Source: Prevotellaceae bacterium
GTDB lineage: Bacteria > Bacteroidota > Bacteroidia > Bacteroidales > Bacteroidaceae
DNA: 64,000 nucleotides
NCBI GenBank assembly: GCA_003150315.1
Contig: QAML01000002.1
Location: 27,374 to 91,373 of the forward strand
Direction of reading: 5' to 3'
Shown: one piece after another, positions 1-7,460 of the stretch
How positions within the stretch are numbered: position 1 is the stretch's first letter
Layout: the number at the start of each line of letters is the position of its first letter
The notes under the pieces: model-generated
What the model saw: the letters and a program-made list of their open reading frames with translations, nothing else
Told to the model about the DNA's origin: nothing
Database searches by the model: none
Position numbers and translations under genes: made by a program

Positions 1-160
1 ATACAGAATGTTTTAAAAATGGCAAAATTTAGTGCGTTGTTTTGTGGAAAATATTTTATGTCAAATGAAAAAGCCTGAAAACCAGACTGAAAATGCAAAA
101 ATGCAGTGTCAAGTCTGTGAAAATAGTGGAATGGACGAAGTGCGTAAGCGCAAATATTCC

Positions 161-370
161 CTATATTGTGTAGGGCAAGCAGCCTTTCGTTATAAGAGTG
201 TCAACTTCGTCCCAAAACTCCTCGGGCTTCAGTTTGGGGTTGTGCGATGCGTCAATCCGTTCCACGCTTTCAGGGAAATAAACGGCACGCAGCCTGTTGT
301 GGAAAACGTTCGGCACTCTCAGCTTCGGGAAGCGTTTTCCCCATTCCCCACGGAACGAAAACGTCTGCAA
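161..370 (-). pseudogene. C-terminal remnant of an unidentified protein
   Basis: On the minus strand the frame ending in TAG at 161-163 reads like a genuine hydrophilic protein tail of about 60 residues (…KLRVPNVFHNRLRAVYF… then …KPEEFWDEVDTLITKGCL…). No ATG lies in this frame before the reading turns into the AT-rich higBA promoter region, so the segment has no plausible start of its own. I read it as the decayed 3' end of a gene whose front was lost, perhaps when the neighbouring toxin-antitoxin pair was acquired. I do not recognise the family. It could also be a chance open frame. Confidence 0.3.
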
Positions 371-451
371 TAATGTCGCCTCAAATGTACCGAATGTTTT
401 CCATACGGCAAAATGCGGATTTTCTTTATAAAGAAACAAAGTGTTCGATAA

Positions 452-483
452 TTTGCGAATATAAAAATTAGCGGCTATCTTTG
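452..483 (+). promoter_or_regulatory. Promoter of higBA with candidate operators
   Basis: TTTG at 452-455 and TATCTTTG at 476-483, 20 bases apart, match the Bacteroidota minus-33/minus-7 consensus. A 12-of-16 palindrome (444-459) overlaps the minus-33 element. A second one, TTATCGAATTTGATAA (507-522, 14 of 16), covers the first codons of higB. Autorepression by the HigA antitoxin through such palindromes is usual for the family; binding here is inferred. Confidence 0.55.
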
Positions 484-502
484 CAGAAAGAAACGGACGA
501 AA

Positions 503-769
503 ATGATTATCGAATTTGATAAAGCCTATTTGTATGAGCTCTATACCGGGGGTAAAACAAACGACAAAAAACATCGCTATCAACCCGAAGTGATAAGGGG
601 CTACCAAAAGGCTGTTTTCGTGCTTTCTTCCGCAAATGCCATTACAGATTTGTTTCGGAACAACGCACTTAATTACGAGGTGTTGAGGGGTGATAAAAAG
701 GGTATTTCGTCCGTGCGAATTAACAAACAATACCGTTTGGAATTTACGGTAAGGGAAGTTCGAAACTAG
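503..769 (+). CDS. higB: HigB-like toxin (RelE superfamily mRNA interferase)
   Basis: This is a small basic protein of 88 residues of the HigB/RelE fold, a ribosome-dependent mRNA endonuclease in characterised members. Family features are the N-terminal strand MIIEF, the helical pair, a segment LNYEVLRGDKKGISSVRINKQYRLEF with the basic GDKKG turn, and the typical R-hNxQYRLxF core carrying the catalytic basic residues. Length is normal (85-105). It is the first gene of a two-gene operon, toxin before antitoxin as in all higBA loci, with 47 bases before higA. Its promoter ends 19 bases upstream. The fold and order make the assignment firm; cleavage activity is inferred. Confidence 0.88.
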   Translation: MIIEFDKAYLYELYTGGKTNDKKHRYQPEVIRGYQKAVFVLSSANAITDLFRNNALNYEVLRGDKKGISSVRINKQYRLEFTVREVRN

Positions 770-816
770 CAAATTGTTACCGTATGCCGTTTGCTTGATA
801 TTAGTAACCATTACAA

Positions 817-1161
817 ATGATAAATGATATGGAAACAACAAGAGCTTACGCGCCGCATGAACTGCAGCCGTCAACGCCAATACATCCGGGTGAGATACTG
901 AAAGACGAGTTGGAAGCGCGTGGAATGTCGCAAAGAAAGTTTGCGGCTGTTATCGGTGTGTCTTATTCCGTGCTAAATGAGGTGGTAAACGGCAAACGTC
1001 CCATTACCACAGAATACGCATTGAAGATTGAGGCGGCAACGGGCATTCCTGCCTACATTTGGGTGAATATGCAGTCGGCTTATAATATGCAGACTGCAAG
1101 GAAAAACCAAAAGCTCTCATCCGCGCTTGAAGGCATACGCAGGGCTGTTGCCGCCCTCTGA
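817..1161 (+). CDS. higA: HigA-like antitoxin (XRE-family HTH)
   Basis: This is a 114-residue antitoxin with the family signature HPGEILKDELEARGMSQ, followed by an HTH_3 domain (roughly residues 22-75, with SYSVLNEVVNGKRPIT as the recognition region) and the C-terminal segment GIPAYIWVNMQSAYN typical of HigA/VapI proteins. It should bind and neutralise HigB and repress the operon. ATG codons at 817 and 829 are both possible starts; 829 removes only four residues and neither has a clear ribosome site. The inter-gene spacer holds GTTAC (775-779) and GTAAC (804-808), which could form a weak operator or hairpin. Confidence 0.9.
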   Translation: MINDMETTRAYAPHELQPSTPIHPGEILKDELEARGMSQRKFAAVIGVSYSVLNEVVNGKRPITTEYALKIEAATGIPAYIWVNMQSAYNMQTARKNQKLSSALEGIRRAVAAL

Positions 1162-1683
1162 AGTGGACTATGTGCGCTTTTGATGCCAGGCGTATTGACA
1201 ACGATTTGCGGGCTTGAATGTGGGGATTTTACAACCACTTGATTTATAAAGAGTTGCTCAATCAGAATATGGTTTTGTAAGCTGTTGTTTTTCATGTGTT
1301 TGCAAGCGGCGAAAAAAGGTCTGATGTAGTTTGAATTATGTCTGATATAATTTTTTCTACATCAGACATAGTTTTTCCTACATCAAGTGTAATTTCCGGG
1401 CGTTTTGAAAAGAATGCGCGGTTTAGGTTTTGCGCCTTTGTATGGGTGTATTGCATACGCCTTTACGGCGGTGGAGTTTGTTGTGATTTTGCTTGATAAG
1501 GTTTGCAAAACAATATTAATCGGGCGGAAACGGAGCGGATTTCTTTTTTTTTTTTTGTTGCATTTGCGATTTTTTTTTGCATTTGAAAAATGGCGTATGT
1601 GGATGCCGTTTCGTAATTTTGTTTGTGGCTTTGCTGAATGCGGGCTTGGAAATGATGTTTGTTAATAAAAACGGAATTAAGGA
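1162..1683. other. Non-coding stretch after higA
   Basis: No credible gene is seen in these 522 bases. They hold the nested inverted repeats at 1319-1367 (separate entry), two long T tracts near 1541-1576, and a TAATTTTG (1614-1621) that resembles a minus-7 element for the lipoprotein gene starting at 1684. It lacks a well-spaced minus-33 TTTG. Confidence 0.6.
1319..1367. repeat. Nested inverted repeats around ACATCAGAC
   Basis: GTCTGATGTAG (1319-1329) is the exact reverse complement of CTACATCAGAC (1357-1367). ATGTCTGAT (1338-1346) is the exact reverse complement of ATCAGACAT (1361-1369). A further CTACATCAAG follows at 1378-1387. The same 9-11-base word thus occurs four times in about 70 bases in alternating orientation and can form mutually exclusive stems. 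No T tract follows, so it is not an obvious terminator. Confidence 0.6.
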
Positions 1684-2340
1684 ATGAAAAAATTGAAGTT
1701 GGGAATGCTGCTTTGTTTTGCTGTCTTTTTGTTGGGCGGCTGCCAAATATACAGCGTAGTGAAAGATGCCACCGACCGCGAGGAGGGACGTGTGGTGATG
1801 AAAGACGGCACGGAGTATGTGGGGCGCGTGAAGATGCCGAAGTGCAACACGAAAACTGTGCGCATGAAAACTGCGGACGGGCAAAAGCTGAAGCTGAAGA
1901 ACACGGACATTGAGGTGCTTGGCGTGTGGAAAAAGACGCACACAGACAAGTGCCACTTCCTCGTGTGCCATCCGTATAAGACCAACAAGATGTTCTCCAC
2001 GAAAAAGGAGAAAATTATCAAGCCGCAGTGGATGGCTTTGGAGGCGCAGGGCGATCATGTTGAGTTTTACAGTTGCAGCTATAAATACAGCATCCCCCGC
2101 GACGGCTCACTTGTGATTACCAGCGTTGCGGGCGGCGACATTTGCTTTGTGGCGCGCAAGGCGGGCGAGGAATACGGGCGCATTATCGGCTACAAAGGCA
2201 GCGGCAACAAATATTGGCGCAGCCAGCTCGTGAAGTTCCTCGAGGACGACTCGGACTTGTGCGCAAAGCTTGAGAACAAGGAGATAGAGCCGGATGACCT
2301 GAAGAAGATTGCCGACCTGTATAATCCCGGCAGGAAGTGA
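1684..2340 (+). CDS. Predicted lipoprotein of unknown function
   Basis: This is a 218-residue protein with a lipoprotein signal peptide ending in the lipobox LLGGC (Cys20), so it is probably anchored in the inner or outer membrane. The mature part contains a short beta-rich segment (GRVVMKDGTEYVGRVKMPK) resembling small SH3-like or RNA-binding-like barrels, and a lysine-rich central region. I do not recognise a named domain. Its stop overlaps the ATG of the next gene (ATGA at 2337-2340), so the two are translationally coupled. The partner is an outer-membrane barrel, which suggests a joint envelope role. Confidence 0.75.
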   Translation: MKKLKLGMLLCFAVFLLGGCQIYSVVKDATDREEGRVVMKDGTEYVGRVKMPKCNTKTVRMKTADGQKLKLKNTDIEVLGVWKKTHTDKCHFLVCHPYKTNKMFSTKKEKIIKPQWMALEAQGDHVEFYSCSYKYSIPRDGSLVITSVAGGDICFVARKAGEEYGRIIGYKGSGNKYWRSQLVKFLEDDSDLCAKLENKEIEPDDLKKIADLYNPGRK

Positions 2341-2891
2341 AACCAAGGCTTCTGCTTTTCCCTCTGCTTCTTTGCGCGTGGGCTTCCGGCTTCGCCCAGG
2401 CGGGCTACACTCATGTGGAGTTGCAGGGCGGCTATGAACTGTTCCCGGGCATGAGCAACAAGTCGGGAGTGTGCCTGAACCTTGGCGGTCGCTACGCTTT
2501 CAATGAAAGACTTTTTGTGGCTGCCATGATACATAGCGGAATTAACAACGGCAGTTACAAGGGAATGTATGCCGGGGAGAAAACCAAACTCAAGCACAAT
2601 ATGCGCGAATACATGATAGGCGCGGGACCGGGCGTGTATCTGTATAACGGAGGCGACAAGTGGATATATGCCGATGTGCTGTTGGGCTACGGTTTCGGGG
2701 AGGAGAAGAAGGCTTCGGAAGACAGCAGTGCGAAATCTCTGGACGGTTTTGCGGCGGCTGTGCAGATAGGGGCGGAAGGTCAGACAGAAAGCGGCTGGAT
2801 ATTCGGCGCGAATATGGGCGGATATGTTGTCGGCGGGAAAATAAGACCCGCGCTCAGTCTGAAGTGCGGCTTGCTGCTTAATGCTTTTTAG
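2337..2891 (+). CDS. Small outer-membrane beta-barrel protein
   Basis: This is a 184-residue protein with a signal peptide cleaved near SGFAQA, followed by alternating amphipathic strands rich in Gly, Tyr and Phe. It ends in a hydrophobic strand with terminal Phe (LSLKCGLLLNAF), the usual signature of OmpA/OmpW-type eight-stranded barrels of Bacteroidota. No specific family is recognised. It overlaps the upstream lipoprotein gene by four bases and is followed by a bidirectional terminator at 2916-2956, so the two form a complete bicistronic unit. Confidence 0.75.
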   Translation: MKPRLLLFPLLLCAWASGFAQAGYTHVELQGGYELFPGMSNKSGVCLNLGGRYAFNERLFVAAMIHSGINNGSYKGMYAGEKTKLKHNMREYMIGAGPGVYLYNGGDKWIYADVLLGYGFGEEKKASEDSSAKSLDGFAAAVQIGAEGQTESGWIFGANMGGYVVGGKIRPALSLKCGLLLNAF

Positions 2892-2915
2892 CGGAGATTA
2901 AAGTCTGACCCAAAA

Positions 2916-2956
2916 CAAAGCCCCACCGCCAAAACATTCATGGCGGTGGGGCTTTG
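2916..2956. terminator. Bidirectional intrinsic terminator
   Basis: There is a 16-base perfect stem, CAAAGCCCCACCGCCA (2916-2931) with its complement (2941-2956), and a 9-base loop. It lies between the convergent barrel gene (ends 2891) and the hydrolase gene (ends 2997 on the minus strand). Confidence 0.85.
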
Positions 2957-2996
2957 CTGTTGGCGTTAATTTGCCGTGTGGCGCGTTGCGGGCGCG

Positions 2997-4217
2997 TTAC
3001 TTTATCTTGTATATGGCGTAGTTGCCCGGCGTGAGCGTTACGGTTTGTCTGCCTGCGTTGAGTTTCTCCTCGCCGTTGAACGGCGTTATGCGCTTAACGC
3101 TTTCGCCAAGATAGAACGTTATGTTTTGCGTGTTGTCAATGCTTCGGTTTACGAGCATAACGTATTTGTTTTTGCCGTTAACGAGTTGCGAAACGAGTAT
3201 CCCCTCTCCGTTGCTTTGTATGCTTTGGAATTTCGGGGGCATTTGTGTGAGCGATTTCGTGCCTGTGGGTATGCTGTCGCCTGTGTGGCTGACATCTGTG
3301 GCTTTTGCTCCGAGAAATACTTTGGCGAGTGCCTGTATTTCTTTGTTTACGTTCTTTACCTTATAATATACATCGGTACGTTTGCCGTTTTCATTGATTG
3401 GCGCGTTGTGGAAGTTCCATACCGTGGTGCCGGGTGTCCAATATGTGAAGTATTGTATGCACTGTGCTCCGTATGCAAGAGCGGAGAAGGCTTCTATTCG
3501 CAGGTGGGTGTCCGAGGGTATGGGATACGGGTCGTGAGCTGTGGCAAGGCAGAATGCCCAGAAGGGGTAGTCGTTTCGCAGACTCACTTTTCTTACTATT
3601 TCCAGGTTCTCGTAGAACATGGGGCGAAGCTTGGCTTTTCCGTTTTCCATGACCACGGGATACATGTCATAGGAAATTGGTGTGATGTTCACCTCGTCCA
3701 CAAATCTTTGTACGTAGTCCTCATAGTCTTTTGCCTGCAGGTCTTGCGGTGCCACCATGCAGGGCAGGAGGTTAAGGTACATGAGGTGGCTTTTGTCTGC
3801 TGCGTATATTCTGTCGCGCAACTTTCTGAGTTCTGCATAGCCCGAAGTAACGGGTTCGTCGCGCAAAAACCATCCGGCAACCGACGGATTGTCTTTGAAA
3901 CGGTTCACTGTGGCTGCGGTGTTGTTTACAAGTTCTGTGCACATTGCCATTATTTTCACTCCCGTGCCTTTGCATGCTGCCAATCCTTTTTCAAGTTCGG
4001 CTGCTGTGCCGAAGTGGGGGAATGATATGTTGAATCCTGCCTCGCGCAACTCTTGGTAGCGTTCCTTGGTCTGGTTTGAGTCGCCCAGCACGGAGTACCA
4101 CGCCAAAATCGGGAACTCTTTGCCGGTTGGGTTCTTGTATTTCATTTTTTCGTTAGCCAGTCCGGGGACGGCAATGAGCAACGCCATGAGGGGAATGAGA
4201 ATCTTTTTTATGTTCAT
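2997..4217 (-). CDS. Secreted TIM-barrel glycoside-hydrolase-like protein (clan A type)
   Basis: This is a 406-residue exported protein (signal peptide to about LIAVPGLA). The body looks like a (beta/alpha)8 barrel: FPILAWYSVLGDS, then AGFNISFPHFG, then KIMAMCTEL. Next comes SVAGWFLRDEP, whose Glu sits where clan-A glycosidases carry the acid/base. A later region, IEAFSALAYGAQCIQYFTYW, resembles beta-galactosidase (GH42-like) barrels, and a small C-terminal beta domain ends the protein. The second catalytic carboxylate cannot be assigned by eye. It is transcribed alone from the minus-7 element at 4247-4254. Substrate unknown; secreted beta-galactosidase-like enzyme is the best guess. Confidence 0.6.
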   Translation of the reverse strand: MNIKKILIPLMALLIAVPGLANEKMKYKNPTGKEFPILAWYSVLGDSNQTKERYQELREAGFNISFPHFGTAAELEKGLAACKGTGVKIMAMCTELVNNTAATVNRFKDNPSVAGWFLRDEPVTSGYAELRKLRDRIYAADKSHLMYLNLLPCMVAPQDLQAKDYEDYVQRFVDEVNITPISYDMYPVVMENGKAKLRPMFYENLEIVRKVSLRNDYPFWAFCLATAHDPYPIPSDTHLRIEAFSALAYGAQCIQYFTYWTPGTTVWNFHNAPINENGKRTDVYYKVKNVNKEIQALAKVFLGAKATDVSHTGDSIPTGTKSLTQMPPKFQSIQSNGEGILVSQLVNGKNKYVMLVNRSIDNTQNITFYLGESVKRITPFNGEEKLNAGRQTVTLTPGNYAIYKIK

Positions 4218-4246
4218 GATATTTGTTTGTTAAAATGTAATTGTTG

Positions 4247-4254
4247 CAAAGTTA
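4247..4254 (-). promoter_or_regulatory. Minus-7 element for the 2997-4217 gene
   Basis: TAACTTTG read on the minus strand, 30 bases upstream of the ATG. It matches TAnnTTTG. No well-spaced minus-33 TTTG was found. Confidence 0.55.
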
Positions 4255-4297
4255 GCAAAAGTTGCAAAACAACATGTAAAAACGGGTGTATTTGTCT

Positions 4298-4339
4298 TTT
4301 TGAAGCAAACAAAACAAAAAACGGATATTTTGAAGCAAA
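4298..4339. repeat. Direct repeat in the divergent hydrolase/PII intergenic region
   Basis: TTTTGAAGCAAA occurs at 4298-4309 and again at 4328-4339, exactly 30 bases (about three helical turns) apart. They lie in the 329-base AT-rich region between the divergent hydrolase gene and the PII gene. Apart from these and the two promoters, the region (4218-4546) shows nothing else. The phasing suggests a pair of regulator sites, possibly nitrogen-linked; this is inference. Confidence 0.45.
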
Positions 4340-4490
4340 ACAGGAAGTAAAACAAAACAAGTGTAACGAAAATGTAATATACACTTTCAAAAAGTTTGAA
4401 AAATTGCAAGGAAAATTTCTTTTTGAAAACAAATTTGTGGTAAAACAAACAAAATGTCAGGAAAAATACATTTGAAAAAGAAATATGTTG

Positions 4491-4498
4491 TACTTTTG
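4491..4498 (+). promoter_or_regulatory. Minus-7 element of the PII-amt operon
   Basis: TACTTTTG, 48 bases upstream of the PII start codon, matches TAnnTTTG. A TTTG at 4471-4474 lies 16 bases upstream, slightly closer than the usual 19-21. Confidence 0.55.
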
Positions 4499-4546
4499 TC
4501 TTGAAAACAAAACATAATAACAGCGCTGTAAAAATAAACAAGACAA

Positions 4547-4903
4547 ATGAAAAAGATTGAAGCAATTATCCGCAAAACAAAGTTCGAGGACGTGAAGGAC
4601 GCTCTGCTTGATGCCGACATCGAATGGTTTTCCTACTATGATGTACGTGGTGAGGGAAAGATGCGCCAGGCGAGAATTTACCGTGGTGTGATGTATGACA
4701 CAAGTTGCATAGAGAGAGTGCTGCTCAATATTGTTGTTCGCGACATAAACGTTGAGCGCACCGTGAAAGCTGTGCAAAAGGCTGCGAGAACGGGTGAGAT
4801 AGGCGACGGAAGGATTTTTGTGATTCCGGTAGAGGATGCTATTCGCATTCGCACGGGTGAGAGTGGTGATATAGCCCTTTACAATGCAGAGAAAGAGAAA
4901 TAA
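4547..4903 (+). CDS. glnK: PII nitrogen-regulatory protein paired with Amt
   Basis: This is a 118-residue PII signal-transduction protein that senses 2-oxoglutarate and ATP/ADP and gates the ammonium channel. Recognisable parts are the N-terminal strand KKIEAIIRKTKFEDVKDAL, a T-loop containing YRGVMY (Tyr50 at the position uridylylated in enteric PII), and the two ATP-binding signatures TGEIGDGRIFV and IRIRTGE. The T-loop (GEGKMRQARIYRG) differs from the enteric GFGRQKGH form, as is common in this phylum. It lies 38 bases before amt in the same operon, the classical arrangement, so GlnK-type blocking of the channel is the expected role. Confidence 0.93.
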   Translation: MKKIEAIIRKTKFEDVKDALLDADIEWFSYYDVRGEGKMRQARIYRGVMYDTSCIERVLLNIVVRDINVERTVKAVQKAARTGEIGDGRIFVIPVEDAIRIRTGESGDIALYNAEKEK

Positions 4904-4941
4904 GCAGAAAACGAAATGTTTAATGATAAAAGAAGAATAAG

Positions 4942-6210
4942 ATGACACCGATAGAAGATTTAGGATTGTCGATAGATACTGTGTGGATGCTGCTTGCGGC
5001 AATGCTTGTGTTTTTCATGCAGCCCGGTTTTGCCTTGTGTGAGGCGGGTTTCACGCGCAGCAAAAACACTACGAATATTTTGTTCAAGAACTTCGTTGAT
5101 TTCATGATGGGCTCGCTGCTTTTCTGGCTCGTTGGTTTTGGTATTATGTTCGGTTGTAATGGCGAAGGATTCATGGGTATTCCGAATTTTGGCGATCTTT
5201 CGTTTTTCAAACACCCTGCCGGTCTTCCCACCGAGGGATTTCTGATGTTCCAGACCGTGTTTTGCGCCACTTCCGCCACGATAGTTTCCGGCGCAATGGC
5301 TGAACGTACCAAGTTTAATATGTATTTGGTTTATTCCATATTCATCAGCATGATTATCTATCCCATCGAAGGACACTGGACATGGGGCGGCGGATGGCTT
5401 TGCAACGGTGAAGCAGGCAGTTTCATGGTTAACACGTTCGGCATAGCCTTTCACGACTTTGCGGGAAGTGCCATTGTTCACTCCGTAGGCGGTGTGCTTG
5501 CTTTCGTAGGGGCTTTGATTCTCGGTCCGCGCCTTGGCAAATACGGCAAAGACGGAAAGAGCCGCGCCATACCCGGTCATAGCCTGAGCCTTGCAGCCCT
5601 TGGCGTATTTATATTGTGGTTTGGATGGTTCGGATTTAATCCCGGTTCTCAGTTGGCGGCTTCTGGTGAGGCTAACCGCGTTGCCATAAGCCACGTGTTT
5701 CTTACCACAAACCTCGCAGCCGCTGCCGGCGGTATTGCAACTATGGCTGTCAGCTGGTTCAAGTATGGCAAACCTTCGTTGTCGCTTACGCTTAACGGCA
5801 TACTTGCCGGACTTGTCGGCATAACAGCCGGTTGCGACCTCGTGTCCCCTCTCGGAGCTGTGATAATAGGTCTTGCATGCGGCACAGTGCTTGTGTTTGC
5901 AATCGAATTCATAGATAAGAAACTCCATGTAGACGATCCCGTCGGCGCAAGTTCTGTTCACGGCGTATGCGGTATCATTGGAACGCTCATGACCGGCATG
6001 CTCAGTGTAAGCGACGGCTTGTTCTACGGACACGGCTTCGGATTTCTCGGAGCACAAGCTTTCGGCATACTCGTAATTGACCTTTGGACGGCTGCCACAG
6101 GCTTCCTGTTGTTCTTCATAATAAAGAAGACCGTAGGTCTGCGCGTAACAAAACGTATCGAAGAGGAAGGTCTCGATATTTACGAGCACGGAGAAACGGC
6201 TTACAACTGA
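4942..6210 (+). CDS. amt: Ammonium transporter Amt
   Basis: This is a 422-residue Amt/MEP/Rh channel with eleven predicted membrane helices. It shows the family signature around DFAGSAIVHSVGG (Asp172, pore His180) and the second pore histidine in SSVHGVCG (His340), so the twin-His conduction site is intact. The N terminus (MTPIEDLGLSIDTVWMLLAA) begins directly with the first helix, without a separate signal peptide. It imports ammonium under nitrogen limitation. It sits between the PII gene (38-base gap) and an outer-membrane barrel gene (25-base gap), all in one direction up to the terminator at 6981. Confidence 0.96.
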   Translation: MTPIEDLGLSIDTVWMLLAAMLVFFMQPGFALCEAGFTRSKNTTNILFKNFVDFMMGSLLFWLVGFGIMFGCNGEGFMGIPNFGDLSFFKHPAGLPTEGFLMFQTVFCATSATIVSGAMAERTKFNMYLVYSIFISMIIYPIEGHWTWGGGWLCNGEAGSFMVNTFGIAFHDFAGSAIVHSVGGVLAFVGALILGPRLGKYGKDGKSRAIPGHSLSLAALGVFILWFGWFGFNPGSQLAASGEANRVAISHVFLTTNLAAAAGGIATMAVSWFKYGKPSLSLTLNGILAGLVGITAGCDLVSPLGAVIIGLACGTVLVFAIEFIDKKLHVDDPVGASSVHGVCGIIGTLMTGMLSVSDGLFYGHGFGFLGAQAFGILVIDLWTAATGFLLFFIIKKTVGLRVTKRIEEEGLDIYEHGETAYN

Positions 6211-6235
6211 TAACTAACTAAAAAGCGGAAAGATT

Positions 6236-6949
6236 ATGAAAAGAAATTTTGTGAAATTGATTCTTATGACAGCTTCGGCAATGTTTATGTTCCCTGCAAT
6301 GGCGCAGGATTCCCCCGAACTATCAATGGGAAACGACATTGTGAGCCGATATATATGGCGTGGTCAGAAATTAGGCGATGTCAGTTTACAGCCAACGCTT
6401 GGTGTTTCCTACAAAGGTCTCAGTCTTACGGCATGGGGCAGTGTAGGGTTGAGCGAACCCAAAGATACGAAAGAATTCGACCTTACCCTTGCATACACGG
6501 TGGGAGGCTTTAACGTGGGCATCACAGATTATTGGTTCGACAGTGCAGGCGATAAGTATTTTGTCTATGGTGCTCATTCCACGGCGCATACTTTTGAAGC
6601 CAACATCGGATATGATTTCGAAGTTGTCAATTTTCAGTGGTACACGAACTTTGCCGGCAGCGACGGAGTTACCCGCCACAACCACCGTGCCTATTCAAGC
6701 TATGCGGAAGTCTCCGCACCTTTCAAGGCTGTAGGTTGCGATTGGTCGGCAACTGTAGGTTGCGTGCCCTACGGCACGAGTTTTTATTCCGAGGCACCGA
6801 ATCGCTTTGGCGTAACCAATCTCGCACTGAAAGCCACCAAGGAACTTGTATTGTCTTCCAAGTTCGCTCCGTCGGTTTTCGCGAGTGTGGTGGCAAATCC
6901 CAGTAGTCAGGCAGCCTATTTCGTATGTGGTATCACTGTAACCCCGTAA
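6236..6949 (+). CDS. Outer-membrane beta-barrel (TorF/Gcw_chp-like) of the amt operon
   Basis: This is a 237-residue protein with a signal peptide (cleavage near FPAMAQ) and a barrel pattern opening with MGNDIVSRYIWRGQKLGDV. That resembles the start of the Gcw_chp/TorF putative-porin family (S-YIWRG motif). Alternating strands follow, and the chain ends in YFVCGITVTP. It probably forms an outer-membrane pore or barrel. Co-transcription with PII and amt suggests that it admits ammonium or a nitrogen compound into the periplasm, or is simply co-induced under nitrogen limitation. A terminator follows at 6981. Family placement is by motif only. Confidence 0.7.
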   Translation: MKRNFVKLILMTASAMFMFPAMAQDSPELSMGNDIVSRYIWRGQKLGDVSLQPTLGVSYKGLSLTAWGSVGLSEPKDTKEFDLTLAYTVGGFNVGITDYWFDSAGDKYFVYGAHSTAHTFEANIGYDFEVVNFQWYTNFAGSDGVTRHNHRAYSSYAEVSAPFKAVGCDWSATVGCVPYGTSFYSEAPNRFGVTNLALKATKELVLSSKFAPSVFASVVANPSSQAAYFVCGITVTP

Positions 6950-6980
6950 GTTACACATATTAAGTTTCAATTGTTTTTGC

Positions 6981-7018
6981 GGCGGCAGTCTTTGTGGAAA
7001 AGGCTGCCGCCTGTTTTT
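6981..7018 (+). terminator. Terminator of the PII-amt operon
   Basis: Stem GGCGGCAG (6981-6988) with CTGCCGCC (7004-7011), then TGTTTTTA. The rest of the 6950-7460 intergenic region contains repeat copy 1 and the metA promoter. Confidence 0.75.
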
Positions 7019-7120
7019 ACATGCGCGGGTTCGTGCAAAAACAGGCGTGTGGTTTTGTTATTGTTCCGGACTGTTTCTTTTAATGTTTTTCCCGCGAAAT
7101 TTGTGCATTTCCCGATGTTG

Positions 7121-7269
7121 CGAAAAAACACATGGCTTGTTGTGAAAAATACAAGCCATGTATTTTAAAATAAGTGCCTTATGTTTTAAAATAAGTGCCT
7201 TATGTTTTAAAATAAGTGCCTTGTATTTTTGCGCGTAATAAGCTTCTGAAATCCAATGACTTATACAAG
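7121..7269 (+). repeat. Intergenic 21-bp-period palindromic element, copy 1
   Basis: This forward-oriented copy has a leading arm (AACACATGGCTTGTTG), one unit TACAAGCCATGTA, then three B' units in tandem (two TAAGTGCCTTATG and one TAAGTGCCTTGTA) joined by TTTTAAAA. It ends in the box CTGAAATCCAATGACTTAT. It is the only copy with three successive units in the same orientation. It lies between the amt-operon terminator and metA. Confidence 0.85.
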
Positions 7270-7430
7270 AATAAAGAGAATGGTTTAACAGGTTGGTTTT
7301 GAGTGGCTTATGCGAAAAGCGTGCGTTTTGAACTCTTTTTTGTGAAATTCGTGTGGACGGGAGTGGGGAAATGTGCACGGCATATATGGTCTTGAATGCA
7401 AAAGTGTCGTGGTATTGGTGGAATTTTTCG

Positions 7431-7438
7431 TAAATTTG
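7431..7438 (+). promoter_or_regulatory. Minus-7 element of metA
   Basis: TAAATTTG lies 22 bases upstream of the metA ATG. It implies a leader of only about 15 bases, so there is no room for a SAM riboswitch downstream of this start. Confidence 0.5.
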
Positions 7439-7460
7439 CAACGATAGATCTATTTTAGTC

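Noticed and set aside
1405-1665. Small plus-strand frame with hydrophobic and Phe-rich segments
   Set aside because: Its composition follows the T tracts of this AT-rich intergenic region and it has no promoter or family resemblance.
2976-4025. Long open frame on the plus strand (349 codons) antisense to the secreted TIM-barrel hydrolase
   Set aside because: Its translation is Val/Cys/Phe-rich without any domain pattern, while the minus strand gives a signal peptide and a recognisable barrel. It is a shadow frame.
4960-6189. Long open frame (409 codons) antisense to amt
   Set aside because: The plus strand encodes a textbook Amt channel with both pore histidines; the antisense product has no family features.
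7121-7235. CRISPR-like array in repeat copy 1
   Set aside because: Units are only 13 bases with invariant 8-base TTTTAAAA spacers instead of diverse spacers, and no cas genes are present.
7270-7460. SAM riboswitch in front of metA
   Set aside because: The minus-7 element at 7431-7438 leaves about 15 bases of leader, and no SAM-type stems or conserved cores are seen further upstream.
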